Assembly (NCBI GenBank): GCA_028711765.1
Contig: JAQTRP010000005.1
Coordinates: 1-37,655 of the forward strand
Direction of reading: 5' to 3'
Origin: Candidatus Omnitrophota bacterium
Lineage (GTDB): Bacteria > Omnitrophota > Omnitrophia > Omnitrophales > JAQTRP01
Length of the DNA: 37,655 nt
Part shown: positions 8,824-17,495 of the stretch, one piece after another
Layout: each line of letters begins with the position of its first letter
Position numbering within the stretch: the first letter of the stretch is position 1
Notes under the pieces: generated by a model
Databases searched by the model: none
What the model saw: the letters and a program-made list of their open reading frames with translations, nothing else
Told to the model about the DNA's origin: nothing
Position numbers and translations under genes: made by a program

Positions 8824-9780
8824 GTGAGGAGAGTAGGTGTACTTTTAGGCGGGGATTCGAGCGAGCGCGAGATTTCCGTGAGATCAGGACGGGCTATTGC
8901 TTGCGCGCTTGCGGGTGTTGGAGTCGATGTCGTGGAAATTGATACCAAATCTTCTCCTAGAGAGGAAATCAGGAAGCACGACATCGAAATCGCTTTCATC
9001 GCCCTGCACGGCAAGGGCGGCGAGGACGGGCGGATACAAAAAATTTTGGAAGAACTCGGCATTCCGTACACGGGTTCGGACGCCGTCTCAAGCGAGCAGG
9101 CCTTCGATAAGGGCGAAACTAAAAAGATATTTATGATGAAAGGCGTTCCGACGCCTAATTTCTGCGTCGTAAGCAAAAATGACTGGCAGGAAAAAATACA
9201 GTCGCTCAGGTTTCCGGTTTTTGTGAAGCCCTTGAGAGACGGTTCGAGCATTGGAGTATTTATGGTTGAGGAGCCGGGCGGTCTTGAGGCCTCGCTTGAG
9301 CTTGAGTTCGCGAAGTACTCGCGGCTTCTTATCGAGGAGCGCATATCGGGGCGCGAGCTTACGGTCGGCATCCTCGGCGAGGACGCCCTTCCCGTGATTG
9401 AGCTTTTACCTAAGCGCCCGTTTTACGATTATGAGGCTAAATACACGAAGGGCCTGACCGAATATGTCGTTCCGGCACGGCTCGGCCGTTATTACGGAGA
9501 CCTTGTCCGGGAAATAGCCTTGAGGGCGCACCGCGCGCTCGCGCTCCGTGATTTCTCGCGCGTTGACATTTTCCTGGATTCGGCCGGCCAACCGTATGTG
9601 CTCGAGGCGAATTCTATACCGGGTTTTACCGAGACAAGCCTATTACCCAAGGCCGCGCGTGCCTCAGGAATTGATTTTCCAAATCTGTGTCTTACGATTC
9701 TCGATTTGTGCTGGCGCAGAACGAAAGGGGCGCCGTTTAGCCCCGCTTACGCGGAAGCGGCCTCCGGTGTTCAAACGTAG
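8824..9780 (+). CDS. ddl: D-alanine--D-alanine ligase
   Basis: ATP-grasp enzyme joining two D-Ala for MurF. The GTG start at 8824 has AGAGGAGATGA just upstream and gives the expected N-terminus RRVGVLLGGDSSEREISVRSG. Other signatures are FIALHGKGGEDGRIQ, GIPYTGSDAVSS, FVKPLRDGSSIGV and the metal/nucleotide region VLEANSIPGFTETSLLPKAA. The protein has 318 residues. The last 20 or so, after LDLCWRR, are rich in Ala, Gly and Pro and come from two small hairpins (9727-9744 and 9743-9760), so the tail looks like an added sequence, much as in murE. ftsQ starts 6 bp downstream. Confidence 0.95.
   Translation: MRRVGVLLGGDSSEREISVRSGRAIACALAGVGVDVVEIDTKSSPREEIRKHDIEIAFIALHGKGGEDGRIQKILEELGIPYTGSDAVSSEQAFDKGETKKIFMMKGVPTPNFCVVSKNDWQEKIQSLRFPVFVKPLRDGSSIGVFMVEEPGGLEASLELEFAKYSRLLIEERISGRELTVGILGEDALPVIELLPKRPFYDYEAKYTKGLTEYVVPARLGRYYGDLVREIALRAHRALALRDFSRVDIFLDSAGQPYVLEANSIPGFTETSLLPKAARASGIDFPNLCLTILDLCWRRTKGAPFSPAYAEAASGVQT
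9727..9760. repeat. Two small hairpins within the ddl 3' end
   Basis: GGGGC (9727-9731) pairs with GCCCC (9740-9744), and CCGCTT (9743-9748) pairs with AAGCGG (9755-9760). They are translated as the C-terminal tail of Ddl beyond the family-conserved region. The sequence has the same flavour (GCCCCGC, TTACGC) as the murE tail hairpins at 263-310. Confidence 0.5.
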
Positions 9781-9786
9781 CCGGCT

Positions 9787-10608
9787 ATGACGCGCAAAAG
9801 AAGGAATAAAAGTTTTAGGGGTTCTTTCAAAACTGCCGGGCTTATGAACGCGGCAAGGGGCTGGGTTAAGCCCGTTTTGGTATTTGCCGTGCTCGTCGCT
9901 GTCTTACTGGCTTTAGTTTGCGGGATATTTACATATGTCTGCCACGACCGCCAGTTCAATATTGCTTTGATAGAGATTCGCTCTGACGGCGAACTTACAC
10001 CTCAGGCGATCAGGAAGGCGGCGGGTGTTTCGGAAGGCATGAATTTGCTAGGACTTAACATCAGGGCTGTGGCGCGCAGACTTGAGGCCAATCCGCACGT
10101 CCAGCGCGCTATAGTGCGTAGAGTTCTGCCTAACCGTCTCAGGATAGAAGTCAGGGAGCGCCACCCTATTTTGCAGTTGCATATTAGGAGGCTGAATAAG
10201 TATTATCTATTGGATCGGGAGGGGGTAGTTCTTCCTTCTATTCAAAGGCCTCCCCTAGAAGGTGTGGTTGTCCTTGAGTGTTCTTTTGCGAAGACGGGGC
10301 TTGATGTCGGCCAGCGTTTTGAGAAAAAGTTGGTCGGCCTGATAGACGAAGTGCTTAGGTACTGGCGGAAGAACCCGCGATTATCGAAGCAGCCTATCCG
10401 CGCGGTGGAAGTCGATGACGCGAGGGCCTCGACTTTGGTTTTGGATAATAATGTAAAAATTATGCTTGGAACGGATCCTTTAAAGAATCTGGAATTAGGC
10501 GAGGAAGAACTCGGTCTCCTCTTGGCGCCGGATACTTGGAAGGACATAAATTATATCGACTGCCGCTATAAGGATGTTACGGTAAAATCGCACCACGAAG
10601 GCAAATAA
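9787..10608 (+). CDS. ftsQ: FtsQ/DivIB-type cell division protein
   Basis: Single-pass membrane protein of the divisome that links early cytoplasmic and late periplasmic division proteins. The 273 residues have a basic cytoplasmic N-terminus, one hydrophobic helix at about 28-52 (VLVFAVLVAVLLALVCGIF), a POTRA domain from about residue 58 (the IEIRSDGELTPQAIRKAAGV segment), and the FtsQ domain with PNRLRIEVRERHPI and YYLLDREGVVLP. Sequence conservation in this family is low; order between ddl and ftsA is the classical one and supports the name. Confidence 0.9.
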   Translation: MTRKRRNKSFRGSFKTAGLMNAARGWVKPVLVFAVLVAVLLALVCGIFTYVCHDRQFNIALIEIRSDGELTPQAIRKAAGVSEGMNLLGLNIRAVARRLEANPHVQRAIVRRVLPNRLRIEVRERHPILQLHIRRLNKYYLLDREGVVLPSIQRPPLEGVVVLECSFAKTGLDVGQRFEKKLVGLIDEVLRYWRKNPRLSKQPIRAVEVDDARASTLVLDNNVKIMLGTDPLKNLELGEEELGLLLAPDTWKDINYIDCRYKDVTVKSHHEGK

Positions 10609-10613
10609 GAAAC

Positions 10614-11852
10614 ATGAAACCGTGCAGTGTTTTTCTTTTCAGGATTGGCGAGGACAAACTGCAGATTGCGAAAACACTCTACAGTTATCCCGATAGGATT
10701 GTAATTAAGTCTTTCCACGAGTGCGAGACGACGGGTTTCCGCGGAGGCGTTGTTTCGGATCTTGAAGCAGCCGGCGAAGAAGTAGAAGACCTCTTCCGTC
10801 GCGCCGAGATGAGCCTTGAACACTTTGAGCCGCCGCTTTACGTTGTAGTCGATGAGTTGCCACTTAGGACGTATGTCCACCAGAGCGCCATATCGATTTC
10901 AAGGTCGGGCAGGACAATCGGCCACCTTGACACAAGGCGCGTAGTTGAGCTTACAAGGAAGACCGCCATGATACCGCTTGACCAGACTATTATCTTCACA
11001 GTTCCGGAGGAATACAGGGTCGACGATATGGGCGAGATCCTTAATCCTTTCGGGCTCGAAGGCAGACGGCTCGGCGCGAAACTCTTTCTCTATACCCTTG
11101 AACACACGGCCTTTCAGAACCTCCGCAAGGTTTTCTATAGGAGCGGCCTCGAGTCGATAGAACTTCTCCCCGCAAGCTGGATGGTCGCCCAGGGTATCTT
11201 GCGAGAGAGTGAAATGCGCGGGAAGACGCTCCTCATAGATTTGGAAGGCAATCATACGGCGATTTCTTTAGTCAACAGGTTCGCGCCGATAATGTTTAAT
11301 CTTATTCCCCAGGGGAGCGATCGCATTTTGCAGCAGTTGGCCGATGATTACGATTTATCTTTAGGCGAGGCCAAGCGGCTTGGGGAGCGTTTCGGGACTC
11401 TTGAGCTCCAGAGCGGTTTCGACGCTGGCAAGGTGCCTCTGCCTACGCGGCGGGGGGAGGCGGTTAAGACCGTCGAACTCGAGCATTTTCAAAAGAAGAT
11501 CCACGAGTCGTCTGTTCAACTGCTTAAAACCCTGAAATCGGAAATCGACAAAATTCTAGCTATCCATCCAGACGTCGCGTCTTTTGTCGTGACAGGCCAA
11601 GTCTTCGCAATGCATGGGTTTCTTGAGTTGGCGCAAAGCGAGTGGTCTTTGCAGGCCCCGGTCCGTTTTGGTCTTGCCACCGGTGTAGAAGGCGACAAGG
11701 ATATAGTTACCCATCCGGCGCGGACGGCACTTATGGGGGCTGCGCGCTGGATTGCGTCCGAGAAGACGCGGCATATTGCGGAATTGGAAGAACGGGGCCT
11801 TTTTCACAGGCAGTTTGAGAGGGTAAAAATATGGATACAAAGGTATTTATAA
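10614..11852 (+). CDS. ftsA: Divergent FtsA-like actin-fold division protein
   Basis: FtsA tethers FtsZ to the membrane and recruits divisome proteins. The 412-residue protein has the FtsA-specific 1C-type region (GVVSDLEAAGEEVEDLFRRA, RRVVELTRKTAMIPLDQTI) and PEEYRVDDMGEILNPFGLEG, close to the family's DQxGIxDPxGMxG. It ends in an amphipathic helix (FERVKIWIQRYL) like the FtsA membrane-targeting sequence. The nucleotide motifs are unusual: the phosphate-1 loop reads LFRIGEDKLQIAKT without the DIG aspartate, and the phosphate-2 loop reads LIDLEGNHTAISL instead of DIGGGTTD. ATP binding may therefore be weak or lost. PilM is a related alternative, but the position after ftsQ favours FtsA. The 3' end overlaps the PilT-like gene by 22 bp. 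Confidence 0.85.
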   Translation: MKPCSVFLFRIGEDKLQIAKTLYSYPDRIVIKSFHECETTGFRGGVVSDLEAAGEEVEDLFRRAEMSLEHFEPPLYVVVDELPLRTYVHQSAISISRSGRTIGHLDTRRVVELTRKTAMIPLDQTIIFTVPEEYRVDDMGEILNPFGLEGRRLGAKLFLYTLEHTAFQNLRKVFYRSGLESIELLPASWMVAQGILRESEMRGKTLLIDLEGNHTAISLVNRFAPIMFNLIPQGSDRILQQLADDYDLSLGEAKRLGERFGTLELQSGFDAGKVPLPTRRGEAVKTVELEHFQKKIHESSVQLLKTLKSEIDKILAIHPDVASFVVTGQVFAMHGFLELAQSEWSLQAPVRFGLATGVEGDKDIVTHPARTALMGAARWIASEKTRHIAELEERGLFHRQFERVKIWIQRYL

Positions 11853-12943
11853 AGAACGCCCTGGAGACGTTGGTTAACCGCGGTGCCTCGGATCTCCACT
11901 TGAAAGCGGGAATGCCGCCGCGCTTAAGGGTTGAAGGCGAGCTTATCCAGACAAAACTCGAAGCCCCCAAGAACGAACTACTACTTGACCTTGCCCGCTC
12001 TCTTATGAACGAGGGCCAATGGAAACGCTTTACCGAAGAGGGCGATGTGGATCTTGCGTTTGATTTTGAGAGTTTCGGGCGTTTCCGGATGAACGCATAC
12101 ACCCAGAGAGGGAAGGTGTCTCTAGCGATCCGCCTGATAAAAGACAAGATTCCCTCGTTTGAGGAGCTTCGCATTCCGCCCGTCGTTAAGAAACTCGCCC
12201 TTCTCCAAAGAGGCCTTATCCTTATCGCGGGCGCGGCCTCTTCGGGCAAGAGCACGACTATCTCTGCGATGGTGGACCGTATAAATGAGAACGAGGCAAA
12301 ACATATTATAATGATTGAGGACCCTACCGAGTACGTCCATTACGATAAAAAGTCTCTTATAGAGCAGCGCGAGGTAGGCGAGGATACGGTTTCTTTTTCG
12401 AGGGCGCTACATTTTGTAGTAAGAGAAGATCCCGACGTGATTGTTATAGGGGAAATCCGGAGCGCTGAGACTTTTAATTCCGCCCTGACGGCGGCCGAGA
12501 CCGGTCACCTTGTGATTGCGACGGTTCATGCGCGGAATGTTTTGCATGTGTTTGAGCGCATTACGGGGTTTTTTGAGCGCGGCAAAGCGCCGGATTTGAT
12601 GAACCGGCTCTCGTACAATCTCTACGCGATTATGGTGCAACGGCTTTTGCGTGCCGAAAAGATGAAGATACAGGTGCCGGCCTTTGAAATCCTTATTTCG
12701 AACCCGTCGGTCAGAAAACTCATCTTTGAAGGGCGGCTTGAGAAACTCATTCAGGCAATTCAGTCCGGCCGAGGCGACGGGATGTGCAGTTTCAACCAGT
12801 CCCTGCTCGAACTTTACCAGCAGGGCCTTGTCGATAAGGACACCTTACTTGCGGCAAGCGATAATCCCCACGCCCTAGAAATGAATATGAAAGGTATTTT
12901 CCTCGACGAATCCAGTGGCGGAATCCTCGGCGATAACGCGTAA
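11831..12943 (+). CDS. PilT/PilU-like secretion-type ATPase
   Basis: Hexameric RecA-like motor ATPase of the type IV pilus retraction (PilT/PilU) family. In 370 residues the order is: N-terminal domain with SDLHLKAGMPPRLRVEGEL (20-38), the AIRLI segment (about 99-103), Walker A GAASSGKST (134-142), Asp box MIEDPTEYVH, Walker B VIVIGEIRSAET (193-204), and His box GHLVIATVHARN (215-226). The Walker A and His boxes depart from the PilT consensus (GPTGSGKST; GHLVFGTLHT), closer to a PilU-like paralogue. No other pilus gene is nearby. It overlaps ftsA by 22 bp and the radical SAM gene by 29 bp, so translation is probably coupled. Confidence 0.88.
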   Translation: MDTKVFIKNALETLVNRGASDLHLKAGMPPRLRVEGELIQTKLEAPKNELLLDLARSLMNEGQWKRFTEEGDVDLAFDFESFGRFRMNAYTQRGKVSLAIRLIKDKIPSFEELRIPPVVKKLALLQRGLILIAGAASSGKSTTISAMVDRINENEAKHIIMIEDPTEYVHYDKKSLIEQREVGEDTVSFSRALHFVVREDPDVIVIGEIRSAETFNSALTAAETGHLVIATVHARNVLHVFERITGFFERGKAPDLMNRLSYNLYAIMVQRLLRAEKMKIQVPAFEILISNPSVRKLIFEGRLEKLIQAIQSGRGDGMCSFNQSLLELYQQGLVDKDTLLAASDNPHALEMNMKGIFLDESSGGILGDNA

Positions 12944-14330
12944 GCGTCTTCTCGAACGTGAACAGGGAACCTTCTTCAAAATAGGGGCCGATGTCAATAT
13001 CGGCCTTATCTATCCGAATACCTACCATGTGGCAATGAGCAATCTGGGTTTTCAGACTGCCTATGCCCGGTTTAACAACGAAGAGTCCTGTTCCTGCGAG
13101 CGTTTTTTCCTTACCGATCCCATCAAGCCGCGCAGTCTTGAGCACGACCGTTTCTTGGGAGATTTTCCGTTCTTGGGCGCATCTATCGCGTACGAGCTTG
13201 ATTATATCCCGTTTCTTAAAATGCTCAAAGCGGGCGGGATACCCATATTCCGCGAAGAACGCGACGATAGGCATCCTATAATATTTGTTGGCGGTTTTGT
13301 CACTTTCTTTAATTTCAGGCCGCTTATCCCTTTCGTCGATTTCTTTGTAACGGGGGAAGCGGACGAGCTCTTTGGCGAGCTTTTCCGTATATTTAGACGC
13401 TGGTTGTCGCACCCGGCATCAAGCCGCAAGAAGAAAGTTCTTCTCGAAGAATTGGCGGGACTCGCCGGCATTTTTGTTCCGGGTCTTTCGAAAAAACCGG
13501 CCATTCTCCACGTAAACAACCTTGACCGTTTCGAGACAAGTTCCGTTGTGGTTACGCCGGATACGGAATTCAGCAATATGTTTCTTATCGAGATAGGGCG
13601 GGGGTGCAGGCGTAAGTGCAGCTTTTGCGTGACGGGTTCGTCGTGCGGCGTACTACGCGCGAGGAGTTTAGACTCGATCGCCGGAACGATCGGAAAAGGC
13701 CTTAAAAGGGCGCGGCGCATCGGCCTCATAGCCCCTTCTCCGGCGGATCATCCCGATATTGAAGCGATTGCCGAAATGCTCGTTCGGGAGAAGGCCTATT
13801 TTTCGCTTTCGAGCCTGCGCATAGACTCTTTGTCGGACCGGCTGCTTGATTATCTGGCGCAGGGAGGCGAGGAACAAATCACACTCGCTCCGGAATCGGG
13901 TTCGCGCAAGCTCCGCCGCTTAATCCATAAAGATTTTGACGAGGCTTCCCTCGGGAGGGTTTTAAGGAAAGCGAGAGACGCCGGGATAAAAAGGGTTAAA
14001 CTTTATCTTATGACCGGTTTTCCCGGCGAAGACGAGGTAGATCTCAAGGATACGATCGAAATGGTTAAAGAAGCGGCTTCCTTTGTCGAGATCAGGGCTA
14101 GCGTCAATCCTTTTATCGCCAAACCCGGGACGCCGCTTGAGAAGGAAAACGTAGAGGATAAAAAATCACTCGAAAAGAAAATTAATTTCCTCCGTCGCGG
14201 CCTCTCGGGGCTTCCTCATATCCGCGCGCGTTTTGAGGGCGTGCGTGAGGCGTTCCTACAGCAGCGCCTGGCGAAGGGTGATTCGGACGAACTTTTGGAT
14301 CTAGCCCGCCGTTTGTCAGATCAGCGATAA
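12915..14330 (+). CDS. Radical SAM protein with cobalamin-binding-type N-terminal domain
   Basis: The 471-residue protein has an N-terminal region like the B12-binding domain of many radical SAM enzymes (NIGLIYPNTYHVAMSNLGFQ, then CERFFLTD). The radical SAM core carries the 4Fe-4S cluster motif CRRKCSFC at residues 231-238 within IEIGRGCRRKCSFCVTG. TLAPESGSRKLRR and KLYLMTGFPGEDEVDLKDT are typical of this family. The start is GTG 12915. The closest families I recognise are uncharacterised, so the reaction is unknown. A B12 riboswitch and B12 synthesis genes later in the window show that this organism uses cobalamin. It ends the first operon; a 250-bp gap follows. Confidence 0.85.
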   Translation: MAESSAITRKRLLEREQGTFFKIGADVNIGLIYPNTYHVAMSNLGFQTAYARFNNEESCSCERFFLTDPIKPRSLEHDRFLGDFPFLGASIAYELDYIPFLKMLKAGGIPIFREERDDRHPIIFVGGFVTFFNFRPLIPFVDFFVTGEADELFGELFRIFRRWLSHPASSRKKKVLLEELAGLAGIFVPGLSKKPAILHVNNLDRFETSSVVVTPDTEFSNMFLIEIGRGCRRKCSFCVTGSSCGVLRARSLDSIAGTIGKGLKRARRIGLIAPSPADHPDIEAIAEMLVREKAYFSLSSLRIDSLSDRLLDYLAQGGEEQITLAPESGSRKLRRLIHKDFDEASLGRVLRKARDAGIKRVKLYLMTGFPGEDEVDLKDTIEMVKEAASFVEIRASVNPFIAKPGTPLEKENVEDKKSLEKKINFLRRGLSGLPHIRARFEGVREAFLQQRLAKGDSDELLDLARRLSDQR

Positions 14331-14446
14331 TCGGTCTTCCATGATCGTAAATTGAGAGTTTAAATCGAAAAATGCAAAGCCAAAGTTTGAAATTCAGAAT
14401 GAGTAGAGGATACACAATCGTAAAGATTTTGAATTTTTAGTTTTGG

Positions 14447-14482
14447 TTTACATTTTACGCTTTTCGCTTTACATTTTCCCGC
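14447..14482. repeat. AT-rich direct repeat in the gap before gcvT
   Basis: TTTACATTTTACGC at 14447-14460 is repeated as TTTACATTTTCCCGC at 14468-14482, joined by TTTTCG. The gap 14331-14581 is clearly more AT-rich than its surroundings, contains no supportable gene, and ends in the gcv promoter. Its role is unknown. Confidence 0.4.
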
Positions 14483-14526
14483 TATCCAATTTCATCCTAA
14501 GTATGCGCCTTGTCTTGGTTTAATCA

Positions 14527-14554
14527 TTGCATTTTTGGTTCATTTGAATATAAT
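14527..14554 (+). promoter_or_regulatory. Sigma-70-type promoter of the gcv operon
   Basis: A perfect TATAAT at 14549-14554 lies 16 bp after TTGCAT (14527-14532), at the end of the only long gap in this part of the window and about 27 bp before the first gcvT start codon. Transcription would begin near 14561. No glycine riboswitch was recognised between it and gcvT. Confidence 0.6.
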
Positions 14555-14581
14555 TGAGAAATATTACCGCAGCATTAGAGA

Positions 14582-15697
14582 ATGCCTATGGAGGTTTTTA
14601 AAGAGGTGCAAACGCGTTTTCTTCCCCTTCATGACTATAATAAGAGCTTAGGCGCCAAGTTTATCGAATTCAGCGGATGGGAAGTCCCCGCCTATTTCAC
14701 GAGCATAATCGAGGAGCACGAGGCGGTGCGCCGCGGCGCCGGCTTCTTTGACATCTCGCATATGGGCGAAGTTCACGTGCGCGGCGAGAAGGCGCTTGAT
14801 TTTCTGCAGTCCGTCGTGTGCAATGACGTATCGAAGCTCAAAGAGGGCGAAGTGCTTTATACGCCCCTTATGCTGGCCTCAGGCGGAGTCGTGGACGATA
14901 TTCTCATTTATTACGTCAAGCCCGCGCACTATTTTCTAATCGTTAACGCGGCGAATATCGATAAGGATTTTAAGTGGTTTCTCACTCATAATTCCTTCGG
15001 TGTCGAGGTCGAGAATGTAAGCCCGAGGCGCGGGATATTTGCCATACAAGGTCCCAAGAGTATCGAGCTCATAAAGTCTATTTTCGGCGGCGATGTAGAA
15101 AAGATCGCTTACTACCATTTCGCGAATCGGCAATTTTTGGGTAAAGAAATAGTTCTATCCCGCACGGGCTATACCGGAGAGGCGGGGTTTGAGGTCTTTT
15201 TCGATATTGAAATGGCCTGCGAGCTGCACGAGATTATAGTTGAAAAGGGCAGTTCTTTCGGCCTTAAGCCGATCGGTTTCGGGGCGCGCGACACACTCAG
15301 GCTCGATGTCTGCTTTCCTTTGTACGGTCACGAGCTTACCGAGGATACGACGCCCCTTGAGGCCGGCCTCAGTTGGACGGTTCATCTTGATAAAGGTCCT
15401 TTCTTGGGGAGAGATGTTCTTCTTGCCCAGAAGAAGAACGGGATCAAGAAGACGCTGGTTGGGTTTGAGATGGTCGGGCGCGGCCTCGCGCGCGGCGGTT
15501 ATGCAGTTTTCCATAACGGGGCGAAGGCCGGCCATGTGACAAGCGGCGGGTTTTCGCCTAGCCTTAAGAAAAATATAGGGCTTGCCTATGTCCCCGTGGA
15601 GGCCGGAACGGTTGGGGCGTCTATCGACATAGAAATCCGCGGTGAACATGTTGAAGCCCGGATAGTAAAAACACCTTTTTATAAGAAGCGGAGGTAG
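14582..15697 (+). CDS. gcvT: GcvT, glycine cleavage system aminomethyltransferase
   Basis: T-protein: transfers the methylene group from aminomethyl-lipoyl GcvH to tetrahydrofolate and releases ammonia. At up to 371 residues it is of normal size. Signatures are LGAKFIEFSGWEVPAYF, GFFDISHMGEVHVRG, LSRTGYTGEAGFEVFF, GFGARDTLRLDVCFPLYGHE and the C-terminal VTSGGFSPSLKKNIGLAYV. The start is uncertain: ATG 14582, ATG 14588 and GTG 14606 are in frame. GGAGG at 14590-14594 would serve GTG 14606, which also best matches the family N-terminus. It begins the gcvT-gcvH-gcvPA-gcvPB operon. Confidence 0.97.
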   Translation: MPMEVFKEVQTRFLPLHDYNKSLGAKFIEFSGWEVPAYFTSIIEEHEAVRRGAGFFDISHMGEVHVRGEKALDFLQSVVCNDVSKLKEGEVLYTPLMLASGGVVDDILIYYVKPAHYFLIVNAANIDKDFKWFLTHNSFGVEVENVSPRRGIFAIQGPKSIELIKSIFGGDVEKIAYYHFANRQFLGKEIVLSRTGYTGEAGFEVFFDIEMACELHEIIVEKGSSFGLKPIGFGARDTLRLDVCFPLYGHELTEDTTPLEAGLSWTVHLDKGPFLGRDVLLAQKKNGIKKTLVGFEMVGRGLARGGYAVFHNGAKAGHVTSGGFSPSLKKNIGLAYVPVEAGTVGASIDIEIRGEHVEARIVKTPFYKKRR

Positions 15698-15702
15698 TGA
15701 AA

Positions 15703-16089
15703 ATGGATATTCCAAGAGACCTGAAGTACACAAAAACGCATGAGTGGATCAAGAGAGACGGCACGCGCATCCGCATAGGGATAACCGAATATGCCCAGAA
15801 GGAATTGTCCGATGTCGTTTTTGTGGAGTTGCCGAAGCTCGGCCAGGATGTTTTGCAGGGCCGTGCCGCCTGCGTTGTCGAGTCAGTCAAAGCGGCGTCG
15901 GATATTTATTCACCCCTTTCGGGCAAAGTAGTCGCGGTCAATAAGGATTTGGAGCTTGACCCTGCCCTTGTAAATAAAGATCCGTACGGCAGGGGGTGGA
16001 TTTTTGATATATCGCTTTCTAAGCAGGAAGAGATAAACTCGCTCCTCGACGCCAATCAATACGACACGCTTATACATCAGAAGGCCTGA
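15703..16089 (+). CDS. gcvH: GcvH, lipoyl carrier protein of glycine cleavage
   Basis: Small carrier whose lipoyl-lysine shuttles the aminomethyl group between P-, T- and L-proteins. I choose ATG 15703 (128 residues, MDIPRDLKYTKTHEW), with GGAGG 8 bp upstream inside the gcvT end; a GTG at 15697 overlaps the gcvT stop. The lipoylation site is Lys63 in CVVESVKAASDIYSPLSG, followed by the usual GKVVAVN and NKDPYGRGWIF. The likely modifying enzyme is encoded downstream at 18993. Confidence 0.97.
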   Translation: MDIPRDLKYTKTHEWIKRDGTRIRIGITEYAQKELSDVVFVELPKLGQDVLQGRAACVVESVKAASDIYSPLSGKVVAVNKDLELDPALVNKDPYGRGWIFDISLSKQEEINSLLDANQYDTLIHQKA

Positions 16090-16092
16090 TAA

Positions 16093-17433
16093 ATGAGTTA
16101 CCTTCCGCTCACCTCTAGTGATCGCGGGGCAATGCTCGCCTCGCTCGGTCTTAAGGACATAGAGGAACTTTTCCGTTCAATTCCCAAATCTATCCGTTCA
16201 AAGGAATACGATTTGCCTTTACCGGCAAGCGAGCTTGAGCTTGTGAATGAGCTTGAGGCACTCGCGGCCCAAAACCGAACATCAAAGACAACACTTTCTT
16301 TCCTCGGCGCAGGCTGTTACGATCATTATGTACCCGCCATCATACCCCACCTCATTTCGCGGGGGGAGTTTCTCACGGCATATACCCCTTACCAGCCGGA
16401 GGCCTCGCAGGGTTTACTCCAGACTATTTACGAATACCAAAGTCTCATCACGGCCCTGACCGGAATGGATGTTTCCAACGCGTCACACTATGACGGGGCG
16501 ACGAGCGTCGCGGAGGCCGTTTTGGTGTCGATCCATCACACGCAAAGGAAGAAGGTGCTCCTTGCGCGGACTTTGCATCCCGATTACCGCCAAGTGATCG
16601 CGACCTATCTCAAAGGCGGCGACGGCGAAATAAAGGAAATCCCTTTCGATAAAGCGACGGGCTCGATTGACACGGCCGCGCTTTATAAGGAGCTCTCCAA
16701 TGATGTGGCGGCCGTCGTTGTTTCTACACCCAATTTCTTCGGCGTAATGGAAGATTTGGAAGGCCTCGCGGAACGCGTCCATGAAAGCGGCGCGCTTTTT
16801 ATTGTCTCATCCCATCCGCTTTCACTTGGCCTCTTCAGGACGCCGCGCGAGTGGGGCGCGGATTTTGCCTGCGGAGAAGGGCAGCCCTTGGGATTGGGGC
16901 TTAATTTCGGCGGACCTCTATTGGGTTACTTCGCGGCGACAAACGAGTTTATGAGAAAAATTCCGGGGCGCATCGTCGGCCTGACTAAAGATAACCGGGG
17001 ACAGCGTGCCTTTGTCCTTACGCTACAGACGCGGGAACAGCACATCCGCCGGGAACGTGCCGCATCGAATATCTGTTCAAACGAGGCGCTCTGCGCGCTC
17101 ACGGCTTCGATTTATCTCTCGGCGCTGGGGAAGTGCGGTCTTGAGCGTATCGCCAGGCTTAACCTTGAAAGGGTTCAATATCTCAAGGAGAAGATTAAGA
17201 AGCTGAAACATTTCAGCTTTTATTTTTCATCGACGAATTTTAACGAATGCCTGATCAAATGCCCGACTGGGCCAAAGAAGATCCTCGATGCTTTGCGTGG
17301 GCAAGGGATTATAGGCGGGCTGGATGTAAGTTCTTATTATCCCGAATTTCCGGACGGTTTACTTGTTTGCGTTACGGAGACTAAGACCAAAGGAGACATC
17401 GATAAATTTGTAGATCTTTTGTCTAAGGTTTAA
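16093..17433 (+). CDS. gcvPA: GcvPA, glycine decarboxylase subunit 1
   Basis: One of two subunits of the split P-protein, the PLP-dependent glycine decarboxylase; this half corresponds to the N-terminal part and has no PLP lysine. The 446 residues are the normal size. [24 protein letters not shown] is split across the N-terminal region, and [39 protein letters not shown] and [21 protein letters not shown] are strong signatures. It starts 3 bp after gcvH. Its stop codon is followed 4 bp later by the second GTACC palindrome, which separates it from gcvPB. Confidence 0.97.
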   Translation: MSYLPLTSSDRGAMLASLGLKDIEELFRSIPKSIRSKEYDLPLPASELELVNELEALAAQNRTSKTTLSFLGAGCYDHYVPAIIPHLISRGEFLTAYTPYQPEASQGLLQTIYEYQSLITALTGMDVSNASHYDGATSVAEAVLVSIHHTQRKKVLLARTLHPDYRQVIATYLKGGDGEIKEIPFDKATGSIDTAALYKELSNDVAAVVVSTPNFFGVMEDLEGLAERVHESGALFIVSSHPLSLGLFRTPREWGADFACGEGQPLGLGLNFGGPLLGYFAATNEFMRKIPGRIVGLTKDNRGQRAFVLTLQTREQHIRRERAASNICSNEALCALTASIYLSALGKCGLERIARLNLERVQYLKEKIKKLKHFSFYFSSTNFNECLIKCPTGPKKILDALRGQGIIGGLDVSSYYPEFPDGLLVCVTETKTKGDIDKFVDLLSKV

Positions 17434-17437
17434 ATCA

Positions 17438-17495
17438 TGCAAATTCTGTACCTGGTACCGGTCCCATTAATCCGGTACCAGGTACAGAATTTGCA
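17438..17495. repeat. GTACC palindromic element, copy 2 (gcvPA-gcvPB)
   Basis: Perfect 23-bp inverted repeat: arms 17438-17460 and 17473-17495, loop GTCCCATTAATC at 17461-17472. The inner 13 nt match copy 1; the outer 10 nt (TGCAAATTCT and AGAATTTGCA) are unrelated to copy 1 but complementary to each other. A 7-bp direct repeat AATCATG (17433-17439 and 17495-17501) brackets it like a target-site duplication. A solitary half-arm GTACCAGGTGC follows at 17501-17511. Confidence 0.94.

Noticed and set aside
8553-9371. Long minus-strand open frame (272 codons) across the murB-ddl junction
   Set aside because: It is antisense to two well-supported genes, has serine- and proline-rich low-complexity composition and no family resemblance; a codon-bias shadow.
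10614-11852. PilM instead of FtsA, given the PilT-like neighbour
   Set aside because: The 1C-type region, the NPFGLEG segment, the C-terminal amphipathic helix and the place after ftsQ all fit FtsA better; no pilN, pilO or pilQ follows.
14331-14581. Glycine riboswitch or small RNA in front of gcvT
   Set aside because: No tandem glycine aptamer motifs are seen and the predicted transcript start leaves only about 20 nt of leader.
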